Positions 6,318 to 13,592 of a stretch of DNA of 19,364 bases are shown here, piece after piece. Made by a program: the position numbers and the translations under genes. The notes under the pieces were generated by a model. It was not told where the DNA came from. It saw only the letters and a list, made by a program, of their open reading frames with translations, and did not search any database. The DNA is taken from positions 1-19,364 of the forward strand of contig JAIWNN010000129.1 in NCBI GenBank assembly GCA_020216805.1, written 5' to 3'. This stretch comes from Desulfarculus sp. (GTDB taxonomy: Bacteria; Desulfobacterota; Desulfarculia; Desulfarculales; Desulfarculaceae). The first letter of the stretch is position 1. Every line of letters begins with the position of its first letter.

Positions 6318-7901
6318 CTACGGGAGCGGGCGAGACCCGGCCGCAGGCTCAGCGCCTCCCGACCCGTGTACGCCCAGCCGGGAGCGCCCGGCGGTGATCC
6401 GGCGGGCCAGGCGACCCAAGACCCCGGGCCGGGCCTCCAGGACCTCCAGGGCCCGCACCAGGCCGGCCAGCAGCCGTCCGATCGGGGTGGCCGAGCGCAG
6501 GAAGCGCTGGCGCAGGAGCCCATGCCAGAGCTGGCCGAGAAGGTCGGTGCGCTGGCGGGAGAGCTTCATGCGCCGCAGGGCGGTGCGCAGCTCCTTGACC
6601 TCGCCCGGGGTCAGGCGGTAGCCCTCGGTCCAGGGGATGGGCAGGTCGGTGTTGCCCCAGCGGTCCAGGGCCTCCCAGTCCACCAGGCGTTGGGGCCGGG
6701 TGAAGCCGCGCTGCACGCACAGCTCGAAGAGCGGGGTGCCGGGGTAGGGCAGATAGAAGCCCAGGGTGAATCCCACCCGGGGCAGGCTCTCCAGGCAATG
6801 CAGCACCAGGCGCAGGGTCTGGTGGTATTCGGCCAGGGTCTCGGTGGGCGCGCCCACGATGAAGGAGAGCATCAGGTAGCCTGGGAAGGCCTTGAGGGTC
6901 TGGATCACCCGCCGGGTCTCGGCCACGTGGAAGCCTTTGTTCAGCAGGTCCAACACCCGGTCGGATCCCGACTCCATGCCGATGAACAGGCTGCCCACCC
7001 GGCGTTTGACCAACTCGGCCAAAAACTCCGGGCTCAGGTAGTCCACCCGGGTCTCCACGTGCAGGCCCTCGGTCTTGAGCCCCTCCAGCACCGTCAGCGC
7101 CCACTTCTTGTTGGCGGTGAAGTTGTCGTCGTAGAAGAAGACCCCGCCCAGGTCGTGCTGGGCCACCAGGGCGTTGACCTCGGCCACGACTTTTTCGGCC
7201 GATTGCCGCCGCCAGGTGCGTTGGTTGAAGAAATGGTTGTAGCAGAAACCGCAGGCATGGGGGCAGCCCCGGCTGGCCACGTAGCCGAAGAGCACCCGGG
7301 GCACGCCCTCGTAGTTCTTGGCGATATATTTTTCCACCGGGATCAGGGACCAGTCCATGGCCACCTGGTCCAGGTCCTTGATCAGCGGCGGCCGGGGGTT
7401 GATCACGATGCGGCCGTCACGCTTGTAGCCCAGGCCGGGGATCTCCTCCACCGGCCGGCCCTGGGCCAGGGCCCGGGCCAGCTCCACCGCTCCCACCTCC
7501 CCCTCGCCCAGGAGCACGTAGTCCACCGCCGCCTCGGCCAGGCACTGCTCCGGTTCCACCGTGGCGTGGACCCCGCCCAGGAGGATCGCCACCCCGGGCA
7601 AGGCGGCCTTGAGCCGGGCGCAGCACTCCACCACCAGGCCCAGGGGGTCGCCGGTGATGATGGACAGCCCCACCAGGAAGGGCTTCTGGGCGATCACCTC
7701 CGGCAGTCCGGCCAGGGCCTCCTCCCGGGTCCAGTGATAGACCCGCACCCCAAAACCGGCCTGCTTCAGCGCCGCGCCCACGTAGAGCAGGCCCATGGGT
7801 GGCCGGGGCGGGTCCAGGGTGCCGTGCCAGATCTTGATCAGCGCCACCTGGTTCTGGTCCAGGGGCGGGTGGGGGGCGGTGGTGTCGGTTTGCGCGCGCA
7901 T
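6318..7901 (-). CDS. B12-binding-domain radical SAM protein of unknown substrate
   Basis: A 527-residue class B-type radical SAM enzyme. Residues of about 17-150 look like a cobalamin-binding Rossmann domain, with PPMGLLYVGAAL near its start, then GGVHATVEP and VDYVLLGEGE. The radical SAM core follows, with C213-x3-C217-x2-C220 (SRGCPHACGFCYN), then FYDDNFTANK, IGMESGSDRVL and FIVGAPTET. Such proteins include methyltransferases, cyclases and hopanoid or bacteriochlorophyll enzymes; nothing here singles out one substrate. The ATG at 7901 is preferred over a TTG at 7910, but neither has a clear ribosome binding site. TATATT just upstream could be a -10 element, so the gene may have its own promoter. 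It lies 78 bp downstream of birA on the same strand and ends in an Arg/Gly-rich tail of about 28 residues. Confidence 0.85.
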   Translation of the reverse strand: MRAQTDTTAPHPPLDQNQVALIKIWHGTLDPPRPPMGLLYVGAALKQAGFGVRVYHWTREEALAGLPEVIAQKPFLVGLSIITGDPLGLVVECCARLKAALPGVAILLGGVHATVEPEQCLAEAAVDYVLLGEGEVGAVELARALAQGRPVEEIPGLGYKRDGRIVINPRPPLIKDLDQVAMDWSLIPVEKYIAKNYEGVPRVLFGYVASRGCPHACGFCYNHFFNQRTWRRQSAEKVVAEVNALVAQHDLGGVFFYDDNFTANKKWALTVLEGLKTEGLHVETRVDYLSPEFLAELVKRRVGSLFIGMESGSDRVLDLLNKGFHVAETRRVIQTLKAFPGYLMLSFIVGAPTETLAEYHQTLRLVLHCLESLPRVGFTLGFYLPYPGTPLFELCVQRGFTRPQRLVDWEALDRWGNTDLPIPWTEGYRLTPGEVKELRTALRRMKLSRQRTDLLGQLWHGLLRQRFLRSATPIGRLLAGLVRALEVLEARPGVLGRLARRITAGRSRLGVHGSGGAEPAAGSRPLP

Positions 7902-7979
7902 GGGGGGCAATATAACCCCGGCCGGCCGCCGCGTCCATGCCCGGCTGGAGGCTGGGGGCGCGGGGGAAGGGGATGGATG

Positions 7980-8972
7980 TTATTGGATGGCCAAGAGGCT
8001 GACGTCGCCGTGGCGGATGGCGGAGATCTGGCCGGGGGCTTCCTCCAGGAGCAGCGCGCCGTCGGGAGCCACGCCCCGGGCCAGGCCCTGACGCACCTGG
8101 TCGCCATCGCGCACCGTGACCTGGCGGCCGGTGAGCCAGGAGCGCCGGTTGTATTCCTGGCCTAGAACCTCGCGACCGCCGGCCATGAGCCGGGCGTAGA
8201 GGGCGTCGGCTTTTTGCAAGATGGCGGCCAGCACCAGGGCCCGGTCCCAGCTCCGGCCGCTGGCGGCCAGCAGGGAATTGGCCGGCGCGGGCAGCTTCGC
8301 CAGTTGGTCCGGGTTCAGGTTCACGTTCAGGCCCACCCCCACCACCACGTAGTCCAGGCGCTCGGCCCGGGCGGTGAACTCGGTCAGGATGCCGGCCAGC
8401 TTGCGGCCCTCCAGAAAGACGTCGTTGGGCCACTTGATGGCCGGCGCGAGACCGCAGGTCTGCTCGATGGCCTGGCAGACCGCCAGGGCGGCCAGGTTGG
8501 TCAGGCTGAAGACCTCGGCCAGGGGCAGCCCCGCCGGGCGCAGGAGCAGGGAGAAGAGCAGGCAGGCCCCGGCCGGGGCCTGCCAGCGCCGGTCCAGGCG
8601 GCCCCGGCCGGCGCTTTGATGTTCGGCCACCAGGCAGGCCCCATGGGGCGCGCCAGCCTCGGCCAGACGGCGGGCCTGGAGGTTGGTGCTGTCGATATCC
8701 TGGTAGTGCAACAGCGGCAGGCCCAGGCAGCCGGCGGGCAGGCGGGCCTCCAGCCGGGCGGGCAGGGGCGGCGTTGGCTCGGCCTCCAGGCAGTAGCCGG
8801 TCCGGGGCCGGGCGGTGATGACGAAGCCCTGGCCGCGCAGGGACTCCACCGCCTTGCCCACCGCCGCCCGGCTCACCCCCAGGCGCTGGCCCATCTCCTG
8901 GCCCGAGGCCCGGCCGCCGCCGGCCAGGAGCAAGCCCAGCACCCGTCCCGGCAGCGATAGCTCGCCGGTCAC
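7980..8972 (-). CDS. birA: Bifunctional biotin operon repressor / biotin--[acetyl-CoA-carboxylase] ligase
   Basis: The product activates biotin to biotinoyl-5'-AMP and attaches it to the biotin carboxyl carrier protein; the adenylate-bound form represses biotin genes. The 330 residues begin with a winged helix (about 8-62; recognition region LGVSRAAVGKAVESL). The ligase core follows: STNLQARRLAE, the biotin/AMP loop GRGRL (122-126, GRGRRG in E. coli), KWPND (180-184), KLAGILTE and GVGLNVN (212-218). An SH3-like C-terminal domain ends near GDVSLLAIQ. The start is a GTG at 8972 overlapping the TGA of the HAD gene, so the two are coupled. Longer upstream readings are shadows inside that gene. 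A matching operator candidate lies before bioB at 2543-2575. Confidence 0.93.
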   Translation of the reverse strand: MTGELSLPGRVLGLLLAGGGRASGQEMGQRLGVSRAAVGKAVESLRGQGFVITARPRTGYCLEAEPTPPLPARLEARLPAGCLGLPLLHYQDIDSTNLQARRLAEAGAPHGACLVAEHQSAGRGRLDRRWQAPAGACLLFSLLLRPAGLPLAEVFSLTNLAALAVCQAIEQTCGLAPAIKWPNDVFLEGRKLAGILTEFTARAERLDYVVVGVGLNVNLNPDQLAKLPAPANSLLAASGRSWDRALVLAAILQKADALYARLMAGGREVLGQEYNRRSWLTGRQVTVRDGDQVRQGLARGVAPDGALLLEEAPGQISAIRHGDVSLLAIQ

Positions 8973-9778
8973 AGTCCCAACTCCCCCAAAAGGCCCAGGA
9001 TGGCCTGGTTGAAACCGGCCGGGCCGGCCAGGGGGACCCGCACCAGGCCCGGCAGGTCCAACTCGGCGTGGGAGCCATCGGGTCGGGCCACCAGGAAGGG
9101 CCGGTCCACGGCGGCCAGAAGCGGCGCGTCGTTCAGGGCGTCGCCCAGGCCGGCGCTGATGATCTGTGGGCCTGTTGGGCGGTAGAGATCCAGCAGCAGG
9201 CCGGCGGCTCGGCCCTTGTCGGCGCCGGAGAGCACATGGAAAAAACGCCCGCCCCGGGTGGCCTCCAAACCGGCCTGGCGGGAGGCGGCCAGGAAGGCCT
9301 CGGCCTGGCGTTCGGGCTCGGGCAGCCACACCGGCTCGTCGAACTCCCGTTGCCGGGCGCTGGCGGCGGCCTCCAGGGACAGGCCGGTGAGCTGGGCCAC
9401 CTCGGCGTCGGTCATCTGGCCGAAGCCTCTGGCCCCGAAGCGGGAGGCGAAAGTGGCCAGGCGGGCGCGGACCTCGGCGATGGGCAGACCCAGGGGCCGC
9501 AGCAGCCAGCCCGGTCCGGCCGGGAGCCAGCCCGGCTGGCTGGCCAGGGGGTGTCCCTGGGGCAGGAAGACGCCGCCGCCGTTCTCGCTGATGAGGGGGC
9601 CGTCCAGGCCCAGCTCTCGCACAAGGGGCAGCAGCTCGGCCCGGGTCTTGCTGGAGCAGGGCACCAACTCTGCACCGACGGCCTTGAGCGCCTCCAGGGC
9701 CGGCCTGGCGGCGGCGTGGCTGTAGGTCTGGTGGTCCAGCAGGGTGCCGTCCAGGTCCGTGAAGACCACCAGGCGCAT
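8969..9778 (-). CDS. HAD-IIB phosphatase, mannosyl-3-phosphoglycerate phosphatase (YedP)-like
   Basis: A 269-residue cytosolic HAD hydrolase. Motif I is FTDLDGTLLD with nucleophile D8 and acid D10. Motif II is PCSSKTRAE (40-48), the lysine is K188 in SGADKG, and motif III is GLGDALNDAP (210-219) with Mg-binding aspartates. ISENGGGVF and the long cap domain between motifs II and III fit the Cof/HAD-IIB class, nearest by eye to mannosyl-3-phosphoglycerate phosphatase and YedP. The partner synthase of mannosylglycerate synthesis is not nearby. Instead the gene sits 5 nt after thiC and overlaps birA by 4 nt, inside a TPP-riboswitch operon. A role in vitamin metabolism, such as hydrolysing a thiamine phosphate or a damaged intermediate, is inference. 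The start is the ATG at 9778. Confidence 0.8.
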   Translation of the reverse strand: MRLVVFTDLDGTLLDHQTYSHAAARPALEALKAVGAELVPCSSKTRAELLPLVRELGLDGPLISENGGGVFLPQGHPLASQPGWLPAGPGWLLRPLGLPIAEVRARLATFASRFGARGFGQMTDAEVAQLTGLSLEAAASARQREFDEPVWLPEPERQAEAFLAASRQAGLEATRGGRFFHVLSGADKGRAAGLLLDLYRPTGPQIISAGLGDALNDAPLLAAVDRPFLVARPDGSHAELDLPGLVRVPLAGPAGFNQAILGLLGELGL

Positions 9779-9783
9779 GGAGC

Positions 9784-11082
9784 CTAGCCCTTCTCGCCGG
9801 GGCGGAAGTAGTCCCGGATCAGGCGCACCGCGCAGAAGCGGCCGCACATGGTGCAGACCTCGTCCTCGGCCGGGGGGCTCTGCTCGCGGATGGCGCGGGC
9901 GGTGCGGGGGTCCAGGCAGAGGGAGAGCATAGTGTCCCAGTCCATGCGCCGCCGGGCCTCGGCCATGGCCAAGTCGCGATCCCAGGCCGACTTGCGCCCC
10001 CGGGCCAGGTCGGCGGCGTGGGCGGCGATGCGGGTGGTGACCACGCCCTGGTAGACCTGCTCCGGGCCGGGCAGGGCCAGGTGCTCGCTGGGGGTGACAT
10101 AGCAGAGGAAGTCGGCCCCGGCCCAGCCGGCCAGGGCCCCGCCGATGGCGCAGGCCACGTGGTCGTGGCCGGCGGCCACGTCGGTGACCAGCGGCCCCAG
10201 CACGTAGAAGGGCGCGTTGTGGCACAGCCGCTTCTGGATCTGGATGTTGGCCTGCACCTGGTCCAGGGGCACGTGCCCCGGCCCTTCGATCATCACCTGC
10301 ACCCCGGCGTCCCAGGCCCGCTGGGTCAGCTCGCCCAGGGTGATCAACTCGGTGAGTTGGGCCCGGTCGGTGGCGTCGGCCAGGCAGCCGGGCCTGAGGC
10401 CGTCGCCCAGGGAGAGGGTGACGTCGTGGGCGCGGGCGATCTCCAACAGGCGGTCGTATTGCTCGTAGAAGGGGTTCTCCTGCTGGTTGGCGATGATCCA
10501 GCAGGCCAGGAAGGCCCCGCCCCGGCTGACGATGTCGGTGACGCGCCCCTCGATGCGCAGGCGCTCTAGGGCGTGGCGATTGACCCCGCAGTGCACGGTC
10601 ATGAAGTCCACGCCCTCCTTGGCCTGGTCCTCGATGACCTTGAAAAGATCGTCGGCGGTCAGATCAACGATGCCCTTGTCCTGGCCGGTGATGTCCACCG
10701 CCGCCTGGTAGATCGGCACCGTGCCCACCGGCACCGGGCTGTTGGCCAGCACCTGGGCCCGCATGGCCCGCAGGTCGCCGCCGGTGGACAGATCCATCAC
10801 CGCGTCGGCCCCGGCGTCCAGGGCGGCCTGGAGCTTGGCCAGCTCCTCGGCCGGGTCCGAGCGGTCGGGGCTGGAGCCGATGTTGGCGTTGACCTTGACC
10901 GACAGACCCTGGCCCACCCCGCGCGGCACCAGGGATTGGTGGGCCGGGTTGGCCGGAATGGCCACCGCGCCGGTCGCCACCAGGGCGCGCAGCTCCTCGG
11001 GGTGCAGGTCCTCGGCCTCGGCCACGATGCGCATGGCCTCGGTGATCTTGCCCTGGCGGGCGGCTTCCAATTGCGTCGCCAT
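9784..11082 (-). CDS. thiC: Phosphomethylpyrimidine synthase
   Basis: This non-canonical radical SAM enzyme rearranges 5-aminoimidazole ribotide into hydroxymethylpyrimidine phosphate, the pyrimidine half of thiamine. The 432 residues are the short bacterial form, lacking the extra N-terminal domain of the E. coli enzyme. Signatures include VNANIGSS, DLSTGGDL, PVGTVPIYQA, LSLGDGLRPGC, MIEGPGHVPLDQ and CYVTPSEHL. The [4Fe-4S] motif C410-x2-C413-x3-C417 (CTMCGRFC) lies near the C-terminus, as expected for ThiC. The ATG at 11082 has a GAGGG ribosome site inside the end of thiDN, and the gap between the genes is 6 nt. Expression should be shut off with thiDN by the upstream TPP riboswitch. Confidence 0.96.
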   Translation of the reverse strand: MATQLEAARQGKITEAMRIVAEAEDLHPEELRALVATGAVAIPANPAHQSLVPRGVGQGLSVKVNANIGSSPDRSDPAEELAKLQAALDAGADAVMDLSTGGDLRAMRAQVLANSPVPVGTVPIYQAAVDITGQDKGIVDLTADDLFKVIEDQAKEGVDFMTVHCGVNRHALERLRIEGRVTDIVSRGGAFLACWIIANQQENPFYEQYDRLLEIARAHDVTLSLGDGLRPGCLADATDRAQLTELITLGELTQRAWDAGVQVMIEGPGHVPLDQVQANIQIQKRLCHNAPFYVLGPLVTDVAAGHDHVACAIGGALAGWAGADFLCYVTPSEHLALPGPEQVYQGVVTTRIAAHAADLARGRKSAWDRDLAMAEARRRMDWDTMLSLCLDPRTARAIREQSPPAEDEVCTMCGRFCAVRLIRDYFRPGEKG

Positions 11083-11088
11083 GCTGAT

Positions 11089-12435
11089 CTATCCCTCGCT
11101 GCCGGCCAGCTCGGCGACCATGCGCGCGATGTGGCCGGGATCGTTGGCCAGGATGCGCAGTATCGGCTCCTTGCCGTCCTCGCCCCGGTCGAAGATTACA
11201 TCGGGCACGCGGCCCAGTTGCTCGATCACCCAGGCGGTGCCCCACTCCAGGGTGGAGCCCTCCCGCTCCTTAATCTCGGCAGGTTCCTCGGCCCGCGAGA
11301 ACTCGCCCACCAGCCAGCCCAGGGAGCGCGCCCGCTCCACCAGCTCCGGGCTGTAGCGCAGGGCCATGGCCGCGCGCCGCTGGGGGTCGCGGTGCATGGC
11401 GGTCAGCACCACGCGGGCCACGTGGGCGCTGGCCCCGGGCAGGATCGGGCCGGCGGCCTTCATGCGGCCGTTGATTTCGGTGATGCGTCCGGCCACGGCC
11501 AGCACCTGGGCCGGCATGGCCGCGCCCGGGGTGGCGTAGCCGATCTGACTGCGCACCTCCGGGACCAGCCGACCCAGGCCGGGGGTCATCTCCAACTGGT
11601 CCAGGGCCTCCTGAAGCTCGATCAGGCATTGTCCCAGCCGAAGCTTGGGCTCCAGGTCGGCCAGGGCGTGCACCGGCCCCTGGCCCTGGCCCAGGGCCAG
11701 GCCGCCCACGATGGCGCGCCGCACCAAAAGCCGCGCCCGCTCCACCGCCGCCACCAGGCCCCAGCCCTTGGCCAACAGTGTCGCCACGGCCGAGGCCAGG
11801 GTGCAGCCGGTGCCGTGGGTGTGGGGGGTGTCCAGGCGGGGGCTGACGAACTCGTGGATCTGGCGTCCGTCGTAGAGCACGTCCACCAGCTCGGCCTGGT
11901 CCAGGTGGCCGCCCTTGATCAGGGCCGCGCCGGCGCCCATGGCCACCAGGTCGCGCGCGGCCTGGGCCATGGCCTGGGGCTCGCGCACTGGGTGGCCCAG
12001 GATCGCCTCGGCCTCGTCCAGGTTGGGAGTCACCAGGCTGGCCCGGGGGATGAGCCGGGTGCGCAGGGCGTCCAGGGCCTCGTCCAACAGGAGCCGGTCG
12101 CCGCCCTTGGCCGCCATCACCGGATCCACCACCAGCGGGGCGTCCACGCCATCCAGCAGCTCCACCGCCAGGTTGACCATGGCCGCGTTGTGCAGCATGC
12201 CGGTCTTGACCGCGTCCAGGCCGATGTCCCCGGCCACCGACTGGAACTGGGCCCGGACGAAATCCAGGGGCGTGGGCATCACCGCCTGGACCCCCCGGGT
12301 GTTCTGGGCGGTGAGAGCGGTGATGACGGTGGCGGCGTGACCGCCCAGGGCGGCCACCGCCTTGAGGTCGGCCTGGATGCCGGCCCCGCCGCCGGAGTCG
12401 GAGCCGGCCATGACCAATACTCTTGGAATCGACAT
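11089..12435 (-). CDS. thiDN: Bifunctional HMP kinase/HMP-P kinase and ThiN-type thiamine phosphate synthase
   Basis: A 448-residue fusion. Residues 1 to about 265 are ThiD, which phosphorylates hydroxymethylpyrimidine twice: GSDSGGGAGIQAD (11-23), AVKTGML, VVDPVMAAKGGDRLL, TPNLDEAE and the anion-hole GTGC (208-211). Residues of about 271-448 are a ThiN domain that joins HMP-PP and thiazole phosphate into thiamine phosphate: VPEVRSQIGYATPGA, GASAHVARVVLTAM, EREGSTLEWG and PDVIFDRG. R317 and H338 are 21 residues apart, the spacing I recall for catalytic Arg and His of archaeal ThiN. ThiDN fusions are typical of archaea and scattered anaerobic bacteria and replace ThiE. The ATG at 12435 follows GGGGGAG. 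This is the first gene behind the riboswitch; a longer open frame upstream runs through the riboswitch and is not coding. Confidence 0.93.
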   Translation of the reverse strand: MSIPRVLVMAGSDSGGGAGIQADLKAVAALGGHAATVITALTAQNTRGVQAVMPTPLDFVRAQFQSVAGDIGLDAVKTGMLHNAAMVNLAVELLDGVDAPLVVDPVMAAKGGDRLLLDEALDALRTRLIPRASLVTPNLDEAEAILGHPVREPQAMAQAARDLVAMGAGAALIKGGHLDQAELVDVLYDGRQIHEFVSPRLDTPHTHGTGCTLASAVATLLAKGWGLVAAVERARLLVRRAIVGGLALGQGQGPVHALADLEPKLRLGQCLIELQEALDQLEMTPGLGRLVPEVRSQIGYATPGAAMPAQVLAVAGRITEINGRMKAAGPILPGASAHVARVVLTAMHRDPQRRAAMALRYSPELVERARSLGWLVGEFSRAEEPAEIKEREGSTLEWGTAWVIEQLGRVPDVIFDRGEDGKEPILRILANDPGHIARMVAELAGSEG

Positions 12436-12484
12436 GGCAATCTCCCCCATCACCGCCGGGGTGGCCCCATGGGGGCCGACGGCG

Positions 12485-12514
12485 GAAAAAAGAAAAAGCC
12501 GCCCGGCTGGGCGG
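12485..12514 (-). terminator. Intrinsic terminator, expression platform of the TPP riboswitch
   Basis: On the minus strand GCCGCCC (12514-12508) pairs with GGGCGGC (12503-12497) around AGCC, followed by TTTTT, one C and TTTTTT. It lies between the TPP aptamer and the thiDN ribosome binding site, so it is an attenuator rather than an end-of-gene terminator. The perfect palindrome CCGCCATGGCGG (12515-12526) directly before it shares complementary sequence with the stem arms and may take part in an alternative antiterminator fold. Confidence 0.88.
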
Positions 12515-12562
12515 CCCGCCATGGCGGCTAACGGAGCTGTCGGCCTGGATGGCGCGTTCCAG

Positions 12563-12655
12563 CCGTTCCCTTCGCCGGTATTACCCGGATCAGGTTCAAG
12601 GGGTTGCCTCGGCCCGCGAGGGCCAAGGCTCTCAGCCGCTGACGGACACCCCCCG
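12563..12655 (-). promoter_or_regulatory. TPP riboswitch (THI element)
   Basis: The minus strand carries the THI-box core in order: GGGGTGTCCG, then GGCTGAGA (12637-12630), an optional stem (CTTGGCCCTCGCGGGCCGAGG), ACCCCTTGAACCTGATC, then CGGGTAATACCGGCGAAGGGAA ending near 12566 (given in two parts: CGGGTAATACCGG and CGAAGGGAA). These are the conserved pyrimidine- and pyrophosphate-binding regions. With thiDN and thiC directly downstream and a terminator between, the expected action is transcription termination when thiamine pyrophosphate is bound. Confidence 0.96.
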
Positions 12656-12664
12656 GCGTCTCCA

Positions 12665-12693
12665 ACCCTATCAACTGGGAGCGGAATAGTCAA
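12665..12693 (-). promoter_or_regulatory. Candidate promoter of the thiDN operon
   Basis: On the minus strand TTGACT (12693-12688) is followed after exactly 17 bp by TAGGGT (12670-12665). Transcription would begin near 12658, at the 5' edge of the TPP aptamer, which is where a riboswitch transcript should start. The -35 is good; the -10 matches the consensus at only three positions. Confidence 0.55.
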
Positions 12694-12726
12694 TCCAGGC
12701 CCCGGTCCGCGCGACCGTAACGTTTC

Positions 12727-12755
12727 TTGACGCCCCTGGCCCGGGCCTCTATAGT
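12727..12755 (+). promoter_or_regulatory. Strong sigma70-type promoter for the mla operon
   Basis: TTGACG (12727-12732), 17 bp, then TATAGT (12750-12755): five of six matches in each box and ideal spacing. It points towards mlaE, leaving a leader of about 50 nt. It is back-to-back with the thi promoter; the two -35 boxes are about 33 bp apart with the palindrome CGGTC-CGCGC-GACCG (12703-12717) between them. Confidence 0.75.
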
Positions 12756-12813
12756 GATAGCAACCTCCCGGCATGTCACACGATAACGGCCGGGTAACTG
12801 GGGTAAAGCTCGG

Positions 12814-13590
12814 ATGGCGCTGATCCGGCCACTGGAAGCGATAGGACGCGTGGTGATGCACGGTCTGGAGCAGGCAGGCGAGATCCTGCTGCTCCTGGTT
12901 CAGACCGCGCTGTGGCTTCTGCGCCCCCCCTGGCGGATGCGTCTGGTTTTCAAGCAGATGGAGTTCGTGGGGGTCAAATCCCTCAACGTCACCATCCTCA
13001 CCGGGGCCTTCACCGGCGGGGTCTTCGCCCTCCAGACCTACCACGGCTTTTCCCTGTTCGGGGCCGAAAGCCTGGTGGGTTCCACCGTGGCCCTGGCCCT
13101 GGCCCGCGAGTTGGGACCGGTGTTGACCTCGCTGATGGTCACCGGCCGGGCTGGCAGCGCCATGGCCGCCGAGCTGGGCACCATGCGGGTCACCGAGCAG
13201 ATCGACGCCCTCTACGTGATGGCGGTCAACCCGGTGCAATACCTGGTGCTGCCCCGGGTGGTGGCCTCGGTGGTCATGCTGCCCCTGCTGACCATCGTGG
13301 CTGACTTTGTCGGCATCATGGGCGGTTATGTGGTGGGAGTCCATCTGCTGGGCATCAACGCCGGCATCTTCGTGGCCAAGATCATCGAGTACGTGGACCC
13401 CGAGGACATCATGCAGGGTCTGTTCAAGGCCGCCATTTTCGGCCTGATCCTCTCCCTGGTGGGCTGCTTCAAGGGCTTCTACACTTATGGAGGGGCCGAG
13501 GGCGTGGGCCGGGCCACCACCGAGGCGGTGGTCCTGGCCAGCGTCACCATCCTGGCCGCCGACTACGTGCTCACGGCGCTGATGTTCTAG
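12814..13590 (+). CDS. mlaE: MlaE-type ABC lipid transport permease
   Basis: A 258-residue inner-membrane protein of the MlaE/YrbE family, the permease of MCE-linked transporters that move phospholipids between inner and outer membranes. The family signature is clear: LARELGPVLTSLMV and TGRAGSAMAAELGTMRV (spanning about 96-126), with TEQIDAL after it. Hydrophobic segments lie around 55-75, 95-112, 143-170 and 195-255, in keeping with about five membrane helices and an N-terminal interface helix. The ATG at 12814 is the first good start after the promoter at 12727; its ribosome binding site is weak (GGGGTAAAG). mlaF follows after 2 nt. The substrate is assumed from the family; E. coli MlaE handles phospholipids. 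Confidence 0.93.
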   Translation: MALIRPLEAIGRVVMHGLEQAGEILLLLVQTALWLLRPPWRMRLVFKQMEFVGVKSLNVTILTGAFTGGVFALQTYHGFSLFGAESLVGSTVALALARELGPVLTSLMVTGRAGSAMAAELGTMRVTEQIDALYVMAVNPVQYLVLPRVVASVVMLPLLTIVADFVGIMGGYVVGVHLLGINAGIFVAKIIEYVDPEDIMQGLFKAAIFGLILSLVGCFKGFYTYGGAEGVGRATTEAVVLASVTILAADYVLTALMF

Positions 13591-13592
13591 CC

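Noticed and set aside
6225..8165. A 646-codon plus-strand open frame
   Set aside because: It is antisense to the radical SAM gene and the end of birA, has no recognisable domain, and has the same compositional signature as other shadows.
8973..9329. Longer birA start upstream
   Set aside because: The added residues are an out-of-frame reading of the HAD gene. The GTG at 8972 overlapping the HAD stop gives a normal-length BirA beginning at the winged helix.
10573..12531. A 652-codon plus-strand open frame
   Set aside because: It runs opposite thiC and thiDN and into the riboswitch terminator. It is His/Gln/Gly-rich without motifs, a GC-driven shadow.
12436..13344. N-terminal extension of thiDN to a 751-codon frame
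   Set aside because: The extension would translate the terminator, TPP aptamer, promoter and the opposite strand of mlaE. The ATG at 12435 has a good ribosome site and begins exactly at the ThiD domain.
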